Assembly (NCBI RefSeq): GCF_000717335.1
Contig: NZ_JNYZ01000032.1
Span: 1-64,000, forward strand
From: Amycolatopsis jejuensis
Lineage (GTDB): Bacteria; Actinomycetota; Actinomycetes; Mycobacteriales; Pseudonocardiaceae
Reading direction: 5' to 3'
Length of the DNA: 64,000 nt
The translations under genes and the position numbers were made by a program. The notes beneath the pieces were generated by a model. That model was not told the DNA's origin, did no database searches, and saw nothing but the letters and a program-made list of their open reading frames with translations. The number at the start of each line of letters is the position of its first letter. The first letter of the stretch is position 1. Positions 8,149-17,049 of this stretch are shown here, one piece after another.

Positions 8149-9660
8149 ATGGTCGCGCCCGAAAAGCCGCAGCACCCGTCCTTCGCCGTCACCAGGCGGG
8201 GCTATCACCAGGAACAGGTCGATGAACGTTTCGCGGAGCTGAACCGCGAGCTTCACACGACGTCGAGGGGCCGGGACGAGGCGATCGCCACCGCAGGCGA
8301 GCTGACCAAGGCCCTCACGACGGCCCAGAACGAGCTCACCGAGGCAAAGGCGGCGCTCGTCCGCGTCACGTCGAGCCCGGCGGGGGCCGGGGCGATCTCC
8401 GAGCGCGTGCGGATGATGGTCCAGCTCGCCGAGGAGGAGATCGCGGACCTGCGCCGTTCCGCGGACGCCGACGCGACGTCGACCCGGTCGGAAGCCGACC
8501 GCTACGCCCACGACACCTTGCGCGCGACGGACAAGGCGGCCAAGGACGCGGAAGCCGAACGGCAGCGGCTGCAGGCCGAGACCGAGGCGGACGTCACCGC
8601 TCGGACCGCGGCGCTCGAGTCGCACATCGCCGCCACGGAGGAGGACCTGGCGGCGCGGCAGGCGGACATGGAGTCCCGGGTCCGGGCCGCGGACGAGGAG
8701 ATCGCGACCCGGCTGGCCGACCTGGAGTCGCGGGTCGCGGCGGGTAATGAGGACATCGCGACCCGGACGGCTGCGGCCAATGCGGACATCGAGTCCCGCA
8801 CCGCAGCGGCCGACACTGCCCGTCGCGAGGCCGACGAGACCGCCGCCGCTGCCCTCCGCGAGGCGGACGAACTGGCTGCCGCCGCCCGGTCCGACGCGGA
8901 TGCCGAAGCCCTCCGCATCCGCACCGAAGCGGATCAGGCTGCCGACGCCGCGCGTCGTGAGGCCGACGAAGCCGCCGCCGCAGCCCGAGCCGAAGCAGAC
9001 GCCGAGGCGTACCGCGCCCGCACCGAAGCCGACGACGAGGCGCTGCGACTCCGCACGGAAGCAGACGCCGAGGCCCTGCGAATCCGCACCGAAGCCGACG
9101 AAGCCGCAGCCACCGCCCGTCGCGAGGCCGACGAAGCCGCCGTTGCCGTTCGCGTCGCAGCCGACGAAGCTGCCGCCGTGGCCCGGTCCGCCGCCGACGA
9201 CGAGTCGACCCGAGCCCGTGCCGAAGCCGACGCCGCCGCGGAAGCAAAGTCCGCCGCCGCACGCGCTGATGCCGACCGTCGCGCGACCGAAGAGATCGCC
9301 ATCAAGAAGTCCCAGGCAGAGACCGCACTCGCCGACGCGCTCGGGAAGCAGACCGAAGCCACCAACGCGCGCACTCAGGCGCTCGACTTGCGCACGAAGG
9401 TCGCAGATCGCATCGCCGCGACGAACGAAGCGGTACAGGAAGCGTTGCGGTTGCTGAGTTCTTCGGAGGACGGTGCTGCCGCGGATTCGGAATCAACGGC
9501 GGATTCGGATTCGGCGGAGGTCTCTGCTGCGTCCACTGTGGACCAGTCGGTGAGCCGTCCGGTCGTGGATCTGCCGCAGCCGACCGGCTCTTCCCCGGAC
9601 GCCGACTCGCCAAAGGAGCCGCGCGGCAACGGCCGCCGCCCGAGGGCAAGCCGCCCCTGA
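8149..9660 (+). CDS. Hendecad coiled-coil protein with DivIVA-like N-terminus
   Basis: 503 aa, dominated by Ala/Glu/Arg coiled coil. Residues 11-26 (SFAVTRRGYHQEQVDE) resemble the start of DivIVA/Wag31-type proteins, which bind curved membrane at poles. Bases 8818-9246 encode thirteen consecutive 11-residue repeats of the type (A/I)RTEADAEALR, a strict hendecad register that favours a slightly right-handed rod. The last ~90 residues are acidic then basic, Ser/Pro-rich and probably disordered. The layout recalls the Streptomyces Scy/FilP cytoskeletal proteins, so a role in polar growth or cell shape is plausible (inference). AAGGTGG precedes the ATG. Confidence 0.85.
   Translation: MVAPEKPQHPSFAVTRRGYHQEQVDERFAELNRELHTTSRGRDEAIATAGELTKALTTAQNELTEAKAALVRVTSSPAGAGAISERVRMMVQLAEEEIADLRRSADADATSTRSEADRYAHDTLRATDKAAKDAEAERQRLQAETEADVTARTAALESHIAATEEDLAARQADMESRVRAADEEIATRLADLESRVAAGNEDIATRTAAANADIESRTAAADTARREADETAAAALREADELAAAARSDADAEALRIRTEADQAADAARREADEAAAAARAEADAEAYRARTEADDEALRLRTEADAEALRIRTEADEAAATARREADEAAVAVRVAADEAAAVARSAADDESTRARAEADAAAEAKSAAARADADRRATEEIAIKKSQAETALADALGKQTEATNARTQALDLRTKVADRIAATNEAVQEALRLLSSSEDGAAADSESTADSDSAEVSAASTVDQSVSRPVVDLPQPTGSSPDADSPKEPRGNGRRPRASRP
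8818..9246 (+). repeat. 33-bp (11-codon) repeats inside the coiled-coil gene
   Basis: Thirteen consecutive 33-bp units encode hendecads such as ARREADEAAAA, IRTEADQAADA and LRTEADAEALR. Nucleotide similarity between units is high enough for unequal crossing-over to change repeat number while keeping frame. Confidence 0.8.
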
Positions 9661-9727
9661 CCTTCTTTCCACAAAGGACTCATCGCGGCCGCGGTAAACT
9701 CCCCTTGTCCCGCGCAAGGAGGCCGCG

Positions 9728-10378
9728 ATGATCCTGGAAAACGAGCGGGCCGCGGTCTGTGCCTACGCCCGCCGTCTCCTCGCCGACGGCCTGGTTGCCG
9801 GAACCTCGGGCAATGTCTCGTTGCGCGCCGGTAACCTGGTCGCCGTCACCCCCACCGGCGTCGACTACGCCACCCTGACCCCGGCCGACATCCCGGTGGT
9901 GAATCTGGCCGGAGCCGTCGTATCCGGCTCGCTGAAGCCGACGAGTGAACTCCCGATGCACCTGGCCGTGTACACGAGAGCCACGGATCCGGACGGTTTG
10001 CCCGTGACCGCAGTGGTGCACACCCATTCCGCCCACGCGACCGCAGTGTCCACTTTGGTTAGTGAAGTCCCGTCGATCCATTACGCACTGGCGACAATAG
10101 GCCCGACGGTCCGCGTGGCTCCGTATGCGACTTACGGAACTCCCGAACTTGCCGGGGCAATGCTGTCGGCATTGACCGATCGCCGAGGCTGCCTGCTGGC
10201 CAACCACGGCACTGTCACCTACGGCGATTCGCTTGCCGCTGCGTACCACCGAGCGCAGCAATTGGAGTGGGCCTGCCAGGTATGGCTGCTGGCCCATTCC
10301 GCGGGCACCCCGAAGTTGTTACCGGGGGCGGAAATGGAGCGGGTGGTGGAAAAGCTGAAGGGGTATGGCCAGGGCTGA
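9728..10378 (+). CDS. Class II aldolase/adducin family protein (fuculose-phosphate aldolase-like)
   Basis: 216 aa, the usual length for single-domain L-fuculose-1-phosphate aldolase or L-ribulose-5-phosphate 4-epimerase relatives. Substrate-loop GTSGNVS is at 25-31, catalytic Glu is E74 (PTSELPMH), and the zinc ligands are H98 and H100 (HTHSAHATA) and H160 (ANHGTVT). It should be a cytosolic zinc-dependent lyase or epimerase acting on a sugar phosphate; the substrate is not readable from sequence. An excellent AAGGAGG lies six bases before the ATG. No sugar-catabolic neighbours help. Confidence 0.88.
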   Translation: MILENERAAVCAYARRLLADGLVAGTSGNVSLRAGNLVAVTPTGVDYATLTPADIPVVNLAGAVVSGSLKPTSELPMHLAVYTRATDPDGLPVTAVVHTHSAHATAVSTLVSEVPSIHYALATIGPTVRVAPYATYGTPELAGAMLSALTDRRGCLLANHGTVTYGDSLAAAYHRAQQLEWACQVWLLAHSAGTPKLLPGAEMERVVEKLKGYGQG

Positions 10379-10380
10379 TC

Positions 10381-10752
10381 TTACTTCTGCTCACCTGGAT
10401 CCCCCAAGCCGAAAACCTCGTCCCGCACCCGTCTGGACTCGTCGTCGTCAAGCCACTCGACGTGGTAGGTGTCCTCCCCGGCGCTCAGCCTGCCCTCGCC
10501 CCATTCGAGGACCTCGTCCGCCAAATCGGCAGCTTCGGTGACCCGGTCCGTGAAGCCGAAGCCTGGAAGGTCGTAGTACTCCTCGACCTGCTCGGACGGC
10601 TCCGACCACCGCCGCCACCACAGCGCGCCACCGACCTGCCAGGCAGAAGGGCTCATCCGCACGAAAACGTAGCCGGTCCCGCCGTCCTCGGCAGTGAGCC
10701 GACCGGCGCGCTCGCGGTAGGGATCGAAACGATGATCAGGAGGAGCATTCAA
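10381..10752 (-). CDS. Hypothetical protein, 123 aa
   Basis: No family recognised. The product is acidic and rich in Trp and Tyr (GALWWRRW, EEYYDLPGFGF), soluble, without signal peptide or membrane segment. The start is uncertain: the longest form uses TTG at 10752 with no clear ribosome-binding site, and the frame stays open upstream to about 10855 without a start codon, so the gene may be 5'-truncated or decayed. It ends 2 bp from the stop of the convergent aldolase gene. Confidence 0.55.
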   Translation of the reverse strand: MNAPPDHRFDPYRERAGRLTAEDGGTGYVFVRMSPSAWQVGGALWWRRWSEPSEQVEEYYDLPGFGFTDRVTEAADLADEVLEWGEGRLSAGEDTYHVEWLDDDESRRVRDEVFGLGDPGEQK

Positions 10753-11072
10753 GTCCGCCGGTTGCCAAGGCGTGGCCCTATCTTTCCGGACCCATCCGTC
10801 GGTGACTATGCCCGCGTAGCCGAGTCGGAGCGCATGGCACCCGCTTCACCTGGCCTTCGTCAAGGCCGGGTCCCCACACCTGCTGGTGGTAGGCTGGCCG
10901 GGACACGGCAGTCAGGTCCCATGGCAGACGATGATCGCATGCGGGCTCTTCGTCGGCATCCAGGACGATCAATATGCCTATGCAACCTGGACGCGCCGCC
11001 GCGTACCCTTCAATTCCGTCGACTTTGGTTGTGGAACTCTTTCCGTTGAGTGGGATCGGCTTTCCGCGGACA
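10753..11072. other. 320-bp gap with possible decayed gene
   Basis: No convincing intact gene. On the minus strand a frame running into the 3' end of the MBOAT gene reads GCIGILIVLDADEEPACDHR, which resembles the Asp-rich block of DUF4276-type proteins, but the rest of the family pattern is absent. A plus-strand frame (10886-11101) is also open without support. I read the stretch as probable gene debris linked to the uncertain gene at 10381-10752. Confidence 0.25.
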
Positions 11073-12506
11073 TCAGAACTGGTAATACAAAAACGGGCTG
11101 AAGGTCCCCGTGGCAACCAGAATTGCCGCGTAAACCAGCCCCACCGTCATTACCCCGATGCGTAGCACCGTTGCCGGGCGGCTGCGGGACGATTCCAGCA
11201 ACGGCCCCGTCACCGGGTGGGCCGGGAGGACGAACACCAGGAGCGCCGCCAGCAGGATTACCAAGCGCTGGTTCGTCAGTGCGCTTTCCACCACGTCGCC
11301 CAGCCCGGCGAAGTCCGGGAGCAGCATGTGGCCGATCATGGACAGGGCGTGGGCCAGGTCGGGCGAGCGGAACAACACCCAGCCGATCACCACCAGGAGC
11401 AGGGTCAGGACACGGCGGGCGGCTCGGGCGATCGGGTTGGCCGGGGTGCCGCTCAGTGCGAAGCGGCGTTCGATCACCAGCAGGGCTCCGTGGTAACACC
11501 CCCAGATCAGGAACGTCCATTGGGCGCCGTGCCAGAAACCCGTCAGTACGAAGACGATGCACAGGTTCCGGTACGTCTTGCCCGCGCCCGAGCGGTTGCC
11601 GCCCAGTGGGATGTACACGTAGTCGCGGAACCAGCGGGACAGGGACATGTGCCAGCGGCGCCAGAATTCCGTGATCGTCACCGACGAGTACGGGCGCGCG
11701 AAGTTTTCCGGCAGCCGGAAGCCCAGCATGCGGCCGAGGCCGATGGCCATGTCCGAATAGCCCGAGAAATCGAAGAACAGCTGCAGCGTGTACCCGATTG
11801 CGCCCAGCCATGCGGTCGCGAACGTCATCTGGTTTGCCGGGGTCGAAAAACAGGCTTCGACCATCGGGCTGAGGGAGTCGGCGATGATCGACTTCTTGCA
11901 CAGGCCCAATGCGAACCGGGGGAAACCGGCGGCGATGTCGTCGAGGCGGTGGGACCGGCGCTGCGGCAGCTGGTCGGCGATTTCGCGGTACCGCACGATC
12001 GGGCCCGCCACCAGCTGCGGGAACATCGCGATGTACGCCGCGAACGAGACCGGGTTGCGCAGGGCGTGCCGTTCGCCGCGGTAGATGTCCACTACGTACG
12101 AAATATGGTGGAACGTGTAGAAGGAAATGCCGATCGGCACCACGATGCTCGCCACGCCGACGTCGCCGCCGAACCAATGCGCGACGGCCGCGATCTGCTG
12201 CGTTGCGAACCCCGCGTACTTCCAGATGACGAGAACCAGCACGTCGAGCGAGACGACGCCGATCAGGATCCGCTTCCGGCGCGTCCCGCGGACGTCCCAC
12301 GGGCTGGGTTCGAGCGCGGGTCCGGCGAAGAAGTTCACCGCCATGCAGAGCAGCAGCAGGAAGAGGTACGGCCCGGCGCCGATCGTGTAGAACAGCAGGC
12401 TCGCGACCGCCACGATGCCGTTGCGCCAGCTGCGCGGGCACACCAGTACCGCGATCAGCACCGCGGGCATGAAGTACCACAAGAACAGCGGCGACACGAA
12501 CGACAT
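11073..12506 (-). CDS. MBOAT family O-acyltransferase (AlgI-like)
   Basis: 477 aa, polytopic. Hallmarks are FWRRWHMSLSRWFRDYVYIP, the GGNR motif, and FWHGAQWTF with the invariant MBOAT histidine. The N-terminus (SFVSPLFLWYFMPAVL) and the FFDFSGYSDMAIGLGRMLGF block are characteristic of the AlgI/DltB branch. Such proteins pass an acyl group, usually acetyl, from the cytoplasm to an extracytoplasmic transferase. The SGNH protein at 4172-5485 is the obvious candidate partner although 5.6 kb away. The product modified is unknown. Confidence 0.9.
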   Translation of the reverse strand: MSFVSPLFLWYFMPAVLIAVLVCPRSWRNGIVAVASLLFYTIGAGPYLFLLLLCMAVNFFAGPALEPSPWDVRGTRRKRILIGVVSLDVLVLVIWKYAGFATQQIAAVAHWFGGDVGVASIVVPIGISFYTFHHISYVVDIYRGERHALRNPVSFAAYIAMFPQLVAGPIVRYREIADQLPQRRSHRLDDIAAGFPRFALGLCKKSIIADSLSPMVEACFSTPANQMTFATAWLGAIGYTLQLFFDFSGYSDMAIGLGRMLGFRLPENFARPYSSVTITEFWRRWHMSLSRWFRDYVYIPLGGNRSGAGKTYRNLCIVFVLTGFWHGAQWTFLIWGCYHGALLVIERRFALSGTPANPIARAARRVLTLLLVVIGWVLFRSPDLAHALSMIGHMLLPDFAGLGDVVESALTNQRLVILLAALLVFVLPAHPVTGPLLESSRSRPATVLRIGVMTVGLVYAAILVATGTFSPFLYYQF

Positions 12507-12650
12507 CGGTGATGGACCCCCTCGGTTCCGGAGGAGACCTTAGCCCGAGTGGGTGGCGCCGCGAACGCATCGGTGCACGAATCACCGTCGGTAACGGCCT
12601 TTCGTCCCTGCGCGGCACCAGCAGGCCGGGCACGGCAGCGAGCGCTCAGC

Positions 12651-13322
12651 TCAACCGCTGATCCGCGTCAACCACTCACCCAGCAACGACTTCTCCGCCC
12701 CCGTCAGGCCTTCCACCTGCGGCAATGCCGCCTGCAACGCCGTCGCCACCGCGGCCGGACCCGGCGTGCGGGACACCGGCCGGTCGGTACTGATCGCGGC
12801 GATCACCGCTTCCCGGGCGGTCGGCGACAGTGCTGGGTCTCGCTCGGACACCGGCGTCGCGATCAGGCTCAGCGTCGTCCCGGAACCGGCGGCGTGGATC
12901 AGGCCCGCGGCGAGTGGTTCCGGTACCCGCAGACGTCCGGCCTCGGCGACGCGGCGCACGCGGGCCGACAGCATCTCCAGGGAGGCTGCCAGCGCCGGCG
13001 ACGGCGGACCGTCTGGGCGGGGCCGGGTATTCATCAGCAGGTACAGCGCCGGGTTGGCCAGCCCGAACTCGACGTTCAGGTCCCAGCCTTGCCGTAGGTC
13101 GTCCAACGGGTCGGTGACCGGCGGGAGCGCGGTTTTTACAGCCAGGTAATCCGAGAAGCCCTGCACCGCGATTGCGTCCAGCAGGCCGTCCTTGTCGCCG
13201 AACAGGCGGTAGATCGTCGGTGGCTGGACGCCTGCTGCCGTGCTCACCGCGCGCGTCGAGACCGCCTCGCCCTTCGCCAGGAGTTCCAGGGCGGCCGTGA
13301 TGATGCGGGTGCGGGAGGTCAT
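12651..13322 (-). CDS. TetR/AcrR family transcriptional regulator
   Basis: 223 aa. The N-terminal HTH is typical (IITAALELLAKG, then VSTRAVSTAAGVQPPTIYRLFGDKDGLLDAI); the C-terminal helical ligand-binding part is not diagnostic. It begins 16 bp after the rlmB stop on the same strand and may be transcribed with it. No target operon is obvious next to it. Confidence 0.85.
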   Translation of the reverse strand: MTSRTRIITAALELLAKGEAVSTRAVSTAAGVQPPTIYRLFGDKDGLLDAIAVQGFSDYLAVKTALPPVTDPLDDLRQGWDLNVEFGLANPALYLLMNTRPRPDGPPSPALAASLEMLSARVRRVAEAGRLRVPEPLAAGLIHAAGSGTTLSLIATPVSERDPALSPTAREAVIAAISTDRPVSRTPGPAAVATALQAALPQVEGLTGAEKSLLGEWLTRISG

Positions 13323-13338
13323 GGCGAGTGAACGAGCG

Positions 13339-14295
13339 TCAGACCCGTCCGGCCGCGCGGCGCCGGCGGGCGACCTCGGCCAGCAGGACCCCGGCCGCCA
13401 CCGAGGCGTTCAGGGATTCCACCCCGGCCGCCATCGGGATCGACACCGTCGCGTCGCAGGTTTCCCGCACCAGCCGCGACAGGCCGCGGCCCTCCGAGCC
13501 CAGCACGATCACCAGCGGGTCCGCGGCGAGGTCCAGCGAGTCGATGTCGACCGTGCCGTCGGCGTCGAGGCCCACGATCATCAGGCCCTTCGACGCCCAC
13601 GCGCGCAGCTGGCGCGTGAGGTTGGTGGCGACCGCGATCGGCAGCTTCGCCGCGGTACCCGCGCTCGTCCGCCAGGCCACCGCGGTCATCCCGGCGCTGC
13701 GACGCTCCGGCAGCAGCACGCCGTGCGCACCGAACGCCGCGGCCGACCGGATCACCGCGCCCAGGTTGCGCGGGTCCGTGACGCCGTCCAGCGCGACGAA
13801 CAGCGGCGTGTTACCCGAGTCCTGCGCGGCCTGCATCAGATCGTCCGGATGCGCGTATTCGAACGGCGGGACCTGCAGACCCAGCCCCTGGTGCATCGCG
13901 CGGTTGGTCTTGCGGTCGAGCTCCTCGCGCGGGATCTCCAGGATCGAGATTCCCTTGTCACCGGCCAGCCGCACCGCCTCGTTCACGCGGTCGTCGATGT
14001 CGATGTTCAGCGCGACGTACAGCGCGGTACCCGGCACGTCCGCCCGCAGCGCCTCGACCACCGGGTTGCGCCCGGCGATCAGCTCCGGCCGGTCGGCCTT
14101 CTTCTGCCGCGCCTGGTCGCGCGTGCGGGCGGCGTTCGCGGCGCGGTGCGCCTTGTGCCCCGGCCGGTCTTCGGCCTTCGGCGTGGGGCCTTTGCCCTCG
14201 AGCGCCTTGCGCCGCTGCCCGCCCGAGCCCACGACGGCACCCTTCTTGGAGCCGCTCTTGCGGACGGCGCCCTGACGCCGTGAGTTGCCTGCCAT
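13339..14295 (-). CDS. 23S rRNA (guanosine-2'-O)-methyltransferase RlmB
   Basis: 318 aa SPOUT (SpoU/TrmH) methyltransferase. An Arg/Lys-rich N-terminal extension of about 70 residues is followed by the substrate-binding domain ([15 protein letters not shown]) and the knotted catalytic domain: [24 protein letters not shown] and [17 protein letters not shown]. It should methylate the 2'-O of a 23S guanosine (G2251 in E. coli) using S-adenosylmethionine. It lies 31 bp downstream of cysS, an arrangement conserved in actinobacteria. Confidence 0.92.
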   Translation of the reverse strand: MAGNSRRQGAVRKSGSKKGAVVGSGGQRRKALEGKGPTPKAEDRPGHKAHRAANAARTRDQARQKKADRPELIAGRNPVVEALRADVPGTALYVALNIDIDDRVNEAVRLAGDKGISILEIPREELDRKTNRAMHQGLGLQVPPFEYAHPDDLMQAAQDSGNTPLFVALDGVTDPRNLGAVIRSAAAFGAHGVLLPERRSAGMTAVAWRTSAGTAAKLPIAVATNLTRQLRAWASKGLMIVGLDADGTVDIDSLDLAADPLVIVLGSEGRGLSRLVRETCDATVSIPMAAGVESLNASVAAGVLLAEVARRRRAAGRV

Positions 14296-14326
14296 CAGTC
14301 CTCAATCCTTCGCTGCCGCAACGGGG

Positions 14327-15703
14327 TCAGGCGTTCCTGACCGTCCACTGCGGACCGTTCGGGGTGTCCTCCACCGCGATGCCCGCCTCGATCAGCCGAT
14401 CGCGGGCGGCGTCCGCGCGGGCGAAATCCTTCGCCGCACGGGCCTCCTGGCGCTCGGCCAGCTGGGCTTCCACGAGCTTGCCAAGCGCGTCGCGGACGGG
14501 CGCGTCCGAACCGCCGTCCGACCACCGCGGCGACAGCGGGTCGAGACCCAGCACGCCGGTCATCGCGCGCACCGTACCGGCCAGTTCGAGCGCCTTCGTG
14601 GTGTCGCCTTCGTCCAGTGCCGCGTTACCGTCGCGCACCGTGTTGTGCACCACGGCGAACGCGGCGGGCGTGGCCAGATCGTCGTCCATGGCCGCAGCGA
14701 ACTCCGGCGCGACCTCGCCCACCGGAGCGTCCCCGGCCCGGCGCAAGAACGCCTCGATCCGCCGATACCCTTGTGCCGCTTCGGAAACCGCGCCGTCGGA
14801 GTATTCGACGGTGGACCGGTAATGCGGCTGCACGAGGTAGTACCGCAGCTCCGGCGCCCGGTAGCGCTCCAGCATCGCCGGGATCGAAACCGTGTTGCCC
14901 AGCGACTTCGACATCTTCTCGCCGGACATCGTCACCCACGCGTTGTGCAGCCAGTACCGCGCGAACCCGTCGCCGGCCGCATTCGACTGCGCGCGCTCGT
15001 TCTCGTGGTGCGGGAACACCAGGTCGACGCCGCCGCCGTGGATGTCGAACTCGGCGCCGAGGTAGTTCGTCGCCATCGCCGAGCACTCCAGGTGCCAGCC
15101 GGGTCGCCCGTCACCCCACGGCGTCGGCCACGACGGCTCGCCCGGCTTCGCGCTCTTCCACAGCGTGAAGTCGCGCGAATCGCGCTTGCCGCGCGTCGGC
15201 GTCTCGCCCTGCTGGACCTCGTCGAGCTGCTGGCCGGACAGCTGCCCGTACTCCGGGAACGACTTCACCGAGAAGTACACGTCACCGTCGGCGGCGTACG
15301 CGTGCCCGCTCTCGATCAGCCGCTCCATCAGCTCGACCATCTGCGTGACGTGCCCGGTGGCGCGCGGCGTGACCGACGGCGGGAGGCAGCCGAGATCCTC
15401 GTACGCCTGCTCGAACGCCCGCTCATGCGTGGCTGCCCACTCCCACCACGGACGGCCCGCGTCGGCGGCCTTGGTGAGGATCTTGTCGTCGATGTCGGTG
15501 ACGTTGCGCACCAGCAGCACGTCGAGTCCACTGTGGAGCAGCCAGCGGCGCAGCACGTCGTAGTTCAGCATCCCGCGGACGTGCCCGATGTGCGGAACAC
15601 CCTGCACGGTGGCCCCACACACGTAGATCGACGCCGTTCCGCTGCGGACGGGAGTGAACTCCCGGGGGGCACGGGTCGCGGTGTCGTACAGGTGCAAAGC
15701 CAC
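14327..15703 (-). CDS. Cysteine--tRNA ligase
   Basis: 458 aa class I synthetase. HIGH motif H38-I-G-H41, zinc ligands around Cys29 and in WHLECSAMA, and the KMSKSLGN loop are intact. It charges tRNA-Cys. GTG 15703 gives the family-typical start ALHLYDT; a TTG two codons upstream is less likely. Part of the conserved ispD-ispF-cysS-rlmB order, although about 1.9 kb with three other genes separates it from ispF here. Confidence 0.95.
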   Translation of the reverse strand: MALHLYDTATRAPREFTPVRSGTASIYVCGATVQGVPHIGHVRGMLNYDVLRRWLLHSGLDVLLVRNVTDIDDKILTKAADAGRPWWEWAATHERAFEQAYEDLGCLPPSVTPRATGHVTQMVELMERLIESGHAYAADGDVYFSVKSFPEYGQLSGQQLDEVQQGETPTRGKRDSRDFTLWKSAKPGEPSWPTPWGDGRPGWHLECSAMATNYLGAEFDIHGGGVDLVFPHHENERAQSNAAGDGFARYWLHNAWVTMSGEKMSKSLGNTVSIPAMLERYRAPELRYYLVQPHYRSTVEYSDGAVSEAAQGYRRIEAFLRRAGDAPVGEVAPEFAAAMDDDLATPAAFAVVHNTVRDGNAALDEGDTTKALELAGTVRAMTGVLGLDPLSPRWSDGGSDAPVRDALGKLVEAQLAERQEARAAKDFARADAARDRLIEAGIAVEDTPNGPQWTVRNA

Positions 15704-15745
15704 GTACAAAGGGTACGGGGTCGGTGTGGGCGACGTCGCAGGACG

Positions 15746-16432
15746 TCAGAGCACGCCGTGCGCGCGCAGTGCGCCGAGCAGCGCGTCCGGCCGTTCTGCC
15801 GTGGGCAGCGGGTCGACGAGGGCGAAGCGGCAGCCCAGCGCGCGGGCGCCGCCGTCGGCCTCCTCGCTGTCACCGACCATCAGCGTCTCCTCGGCCCGTA
15901 CGCCCAGCCGGTCGATCGCCGAGGCGAAGATCTCCGGCTCCGGTTTCACCGCTCCGACCTCGTAGGACAGCGTGAACTCGGCCACTTGCGCGTCCCAGCC
16001 GCGCTGGCTGAACGCGGGCCGGATGTCGAACGCGATGTTGCTGAGCACCCCGGCCTTGCGCCCGCTGCCCGCGACTGCCTTGAGCGCGGCCTCGGTGTCC
16101 GGGTACGGCGTCCACTTGCCGGGGGTGATGAGCTGCGCGTACAGCGATTCCGCCTGCTCGCGCCGGGGGACCCCGGACAGCCGCAGCACCTCCAGGTACA
16201 CCTTCCGGTGCAGCGCCGGGTCGCGGTCGCGGTTGTGCCAGGCGTACAGGTGTTCCTCGTCGAGTTCGACGGACTGCCCGACCGGCGCCGTCATCCGCCG
16301 CATCAGCTCGGCCTGTGCTTCGACGTCGAGGGTGACCCCGTCCTCGTCCCGGACGTCGGCGAGCCAGGACTCGTCCTGCTCGAGCCGGAAAAGGGTGCCG
16401 GAGAAGTCGAACAACACCGCGTTGATGGCCAC
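15746..16432 (-). CDS. HAD superfamily hydrolase-like protein with altered motif I
   Basis: 228 aa. HAD fold motifs are visible: motif I VLFDFSGTL (D9-F-S11-G-T13), LSNIAFD as motif II, K in GAVKPEPEIF as motif III, and VGDSEEADGGARA as motif IV. The second motif I aspartate, the general acid in HAD phosphatases, is replaced by Ser11. The nucleophile Asp9 and the remaining motifs are kept, so it may be a slow phosphatase, a different hydrolase, or a binding protein. It lies 42 bp upstream of cysS on the same strand. Confidence 0.82.
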   Translation of the reverse strand: MAINAVLFDFSGTLFRLEQDESWLADVRDEDGVTLDVEAQAELMRRMTAPVGQSVELDEEHLYAWHNRDRDPALHRKVYLEVLRLSGVPRREQAESLYAQLITPGKWTPYPDTEAALKAVAGSGRKAGVLSNIAFDIRPAFSQRGWDAQVAEFTLSYEVGAVKPEPEIFASAIDRLGVRAEETLMVGDSEEADGGARALGCRFALVDPLPTAERPDALLGALRAHGVL

Positions 16433-16510
16433 GCACCAACCCTATCCGGCAATCCGGGTACTCCGCCGCCGGTTTGTGGCGCCCGGCTCACCCGGTGGTC
16501 TGGACCGCGC

Positions 16511-16945
16511 TCACGCCGGGACCGAGTCGAAGCGGCCTTTCAGGCGGGCACGCAACTCCTGAGTCGGCGTCCCGTCCGCGAGGCCGCCGCCGAGTTCGGC
16601 GAAGAACCCTTCGAGACCGGCGGGGGTGACGAGGATCAGCGCGCGGGCGTCGGCGCTCGCGCGGAAGCCGTGGCGGGTGCCGCGCGGGACGTACACCCAG
16701 GTCCCGGGCTCGACCTCGAACTCCTCGGTGCCGATGGTGAAGGTGAACTGGCCTTCGAGCACCTGGATGCATTCCTCGCGTTCGCGGTGGATGTGCGGCG
16801 GCGGGCAGGCGGCGTTGCCGCGGAAGTCGATCAGCTCGAACGCGCCGCCGGTCTGCGCGCCGCTCACCGCCACCCGCCCGATGACGGGCAGCTCGCGGCC
16901 TTCGTCGGGACCGATCACGAGGGGTTGGATTTGCTGCTCGGTCAT
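16511..16945 (-). CDS. Cupin domain protein
   Basis: 144 aa, a single small beta-barrel cupin. Motif 1 is PPPHIHREREECIQVLEG, with two His and a Glu for a metal, and motif 2 is WVYVPRGTRHGF with the third His. Downstream residues form a helical tail. ATG 16945 is preceded by GAGAGGA, so I rejected an ATG eight codons upstream. It is divergent from a TetR-type gene with a strong dyad between them, so it is probably that regulator's target. Substrate unknown. Confidence 0.85.
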   Translation of the reverse strand: MTEQQIQPLVIGPDEGRELPVIGRVAVSGAQTGGAFELIDFRGNAACPPPHIHREREECIQVLEGQFTFTIGTEEFEVEPGTWVYVPRGTRHGFRASADARALILVTPAGLEGFFAELGGGLADGTPTQELRARLKGRFDSVPA

Positions 16946-16981
16946 CTCAAGTCCTCTCCGGGCTGGCACTCGACTGCTATC

Positions 16982-17018
16982 CTGTCACTCAACTGCCTTC
17001 GTGGCACATGAGTGACAG
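16982..17018. promoter_or_regulatory. Inverted-repeat operator between cupin and TetR genes
   Basis: CTGTCACTCA (16982-16991) and TGAGTGACAG (17009-17018) are perfect 10-bp arms 17 bp apart. The related sequences GCACTCGACTGC (16966-16977) and TCACTCAACTGC (16985-16996) also form a direct repeat 19 bp apart. The dyad covers the ATG at 17008, which argues that translation of the TetR gene starts downstream at 17050. It is probably bound by that TetR protein. Confidence 0.65.
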
Positions 17019-17049
17019 TAATCCGGCGAGAGAGCGAGGTCAACGGGCG

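Noticed and set aside
10778..11116. Intact DUF4276-like gene
   Set aside because: Only one short block (VLDADEE) resembles the family, the frame overlaps the MBOAT gene end, and no start signal is visible. Noted only as possible debris.
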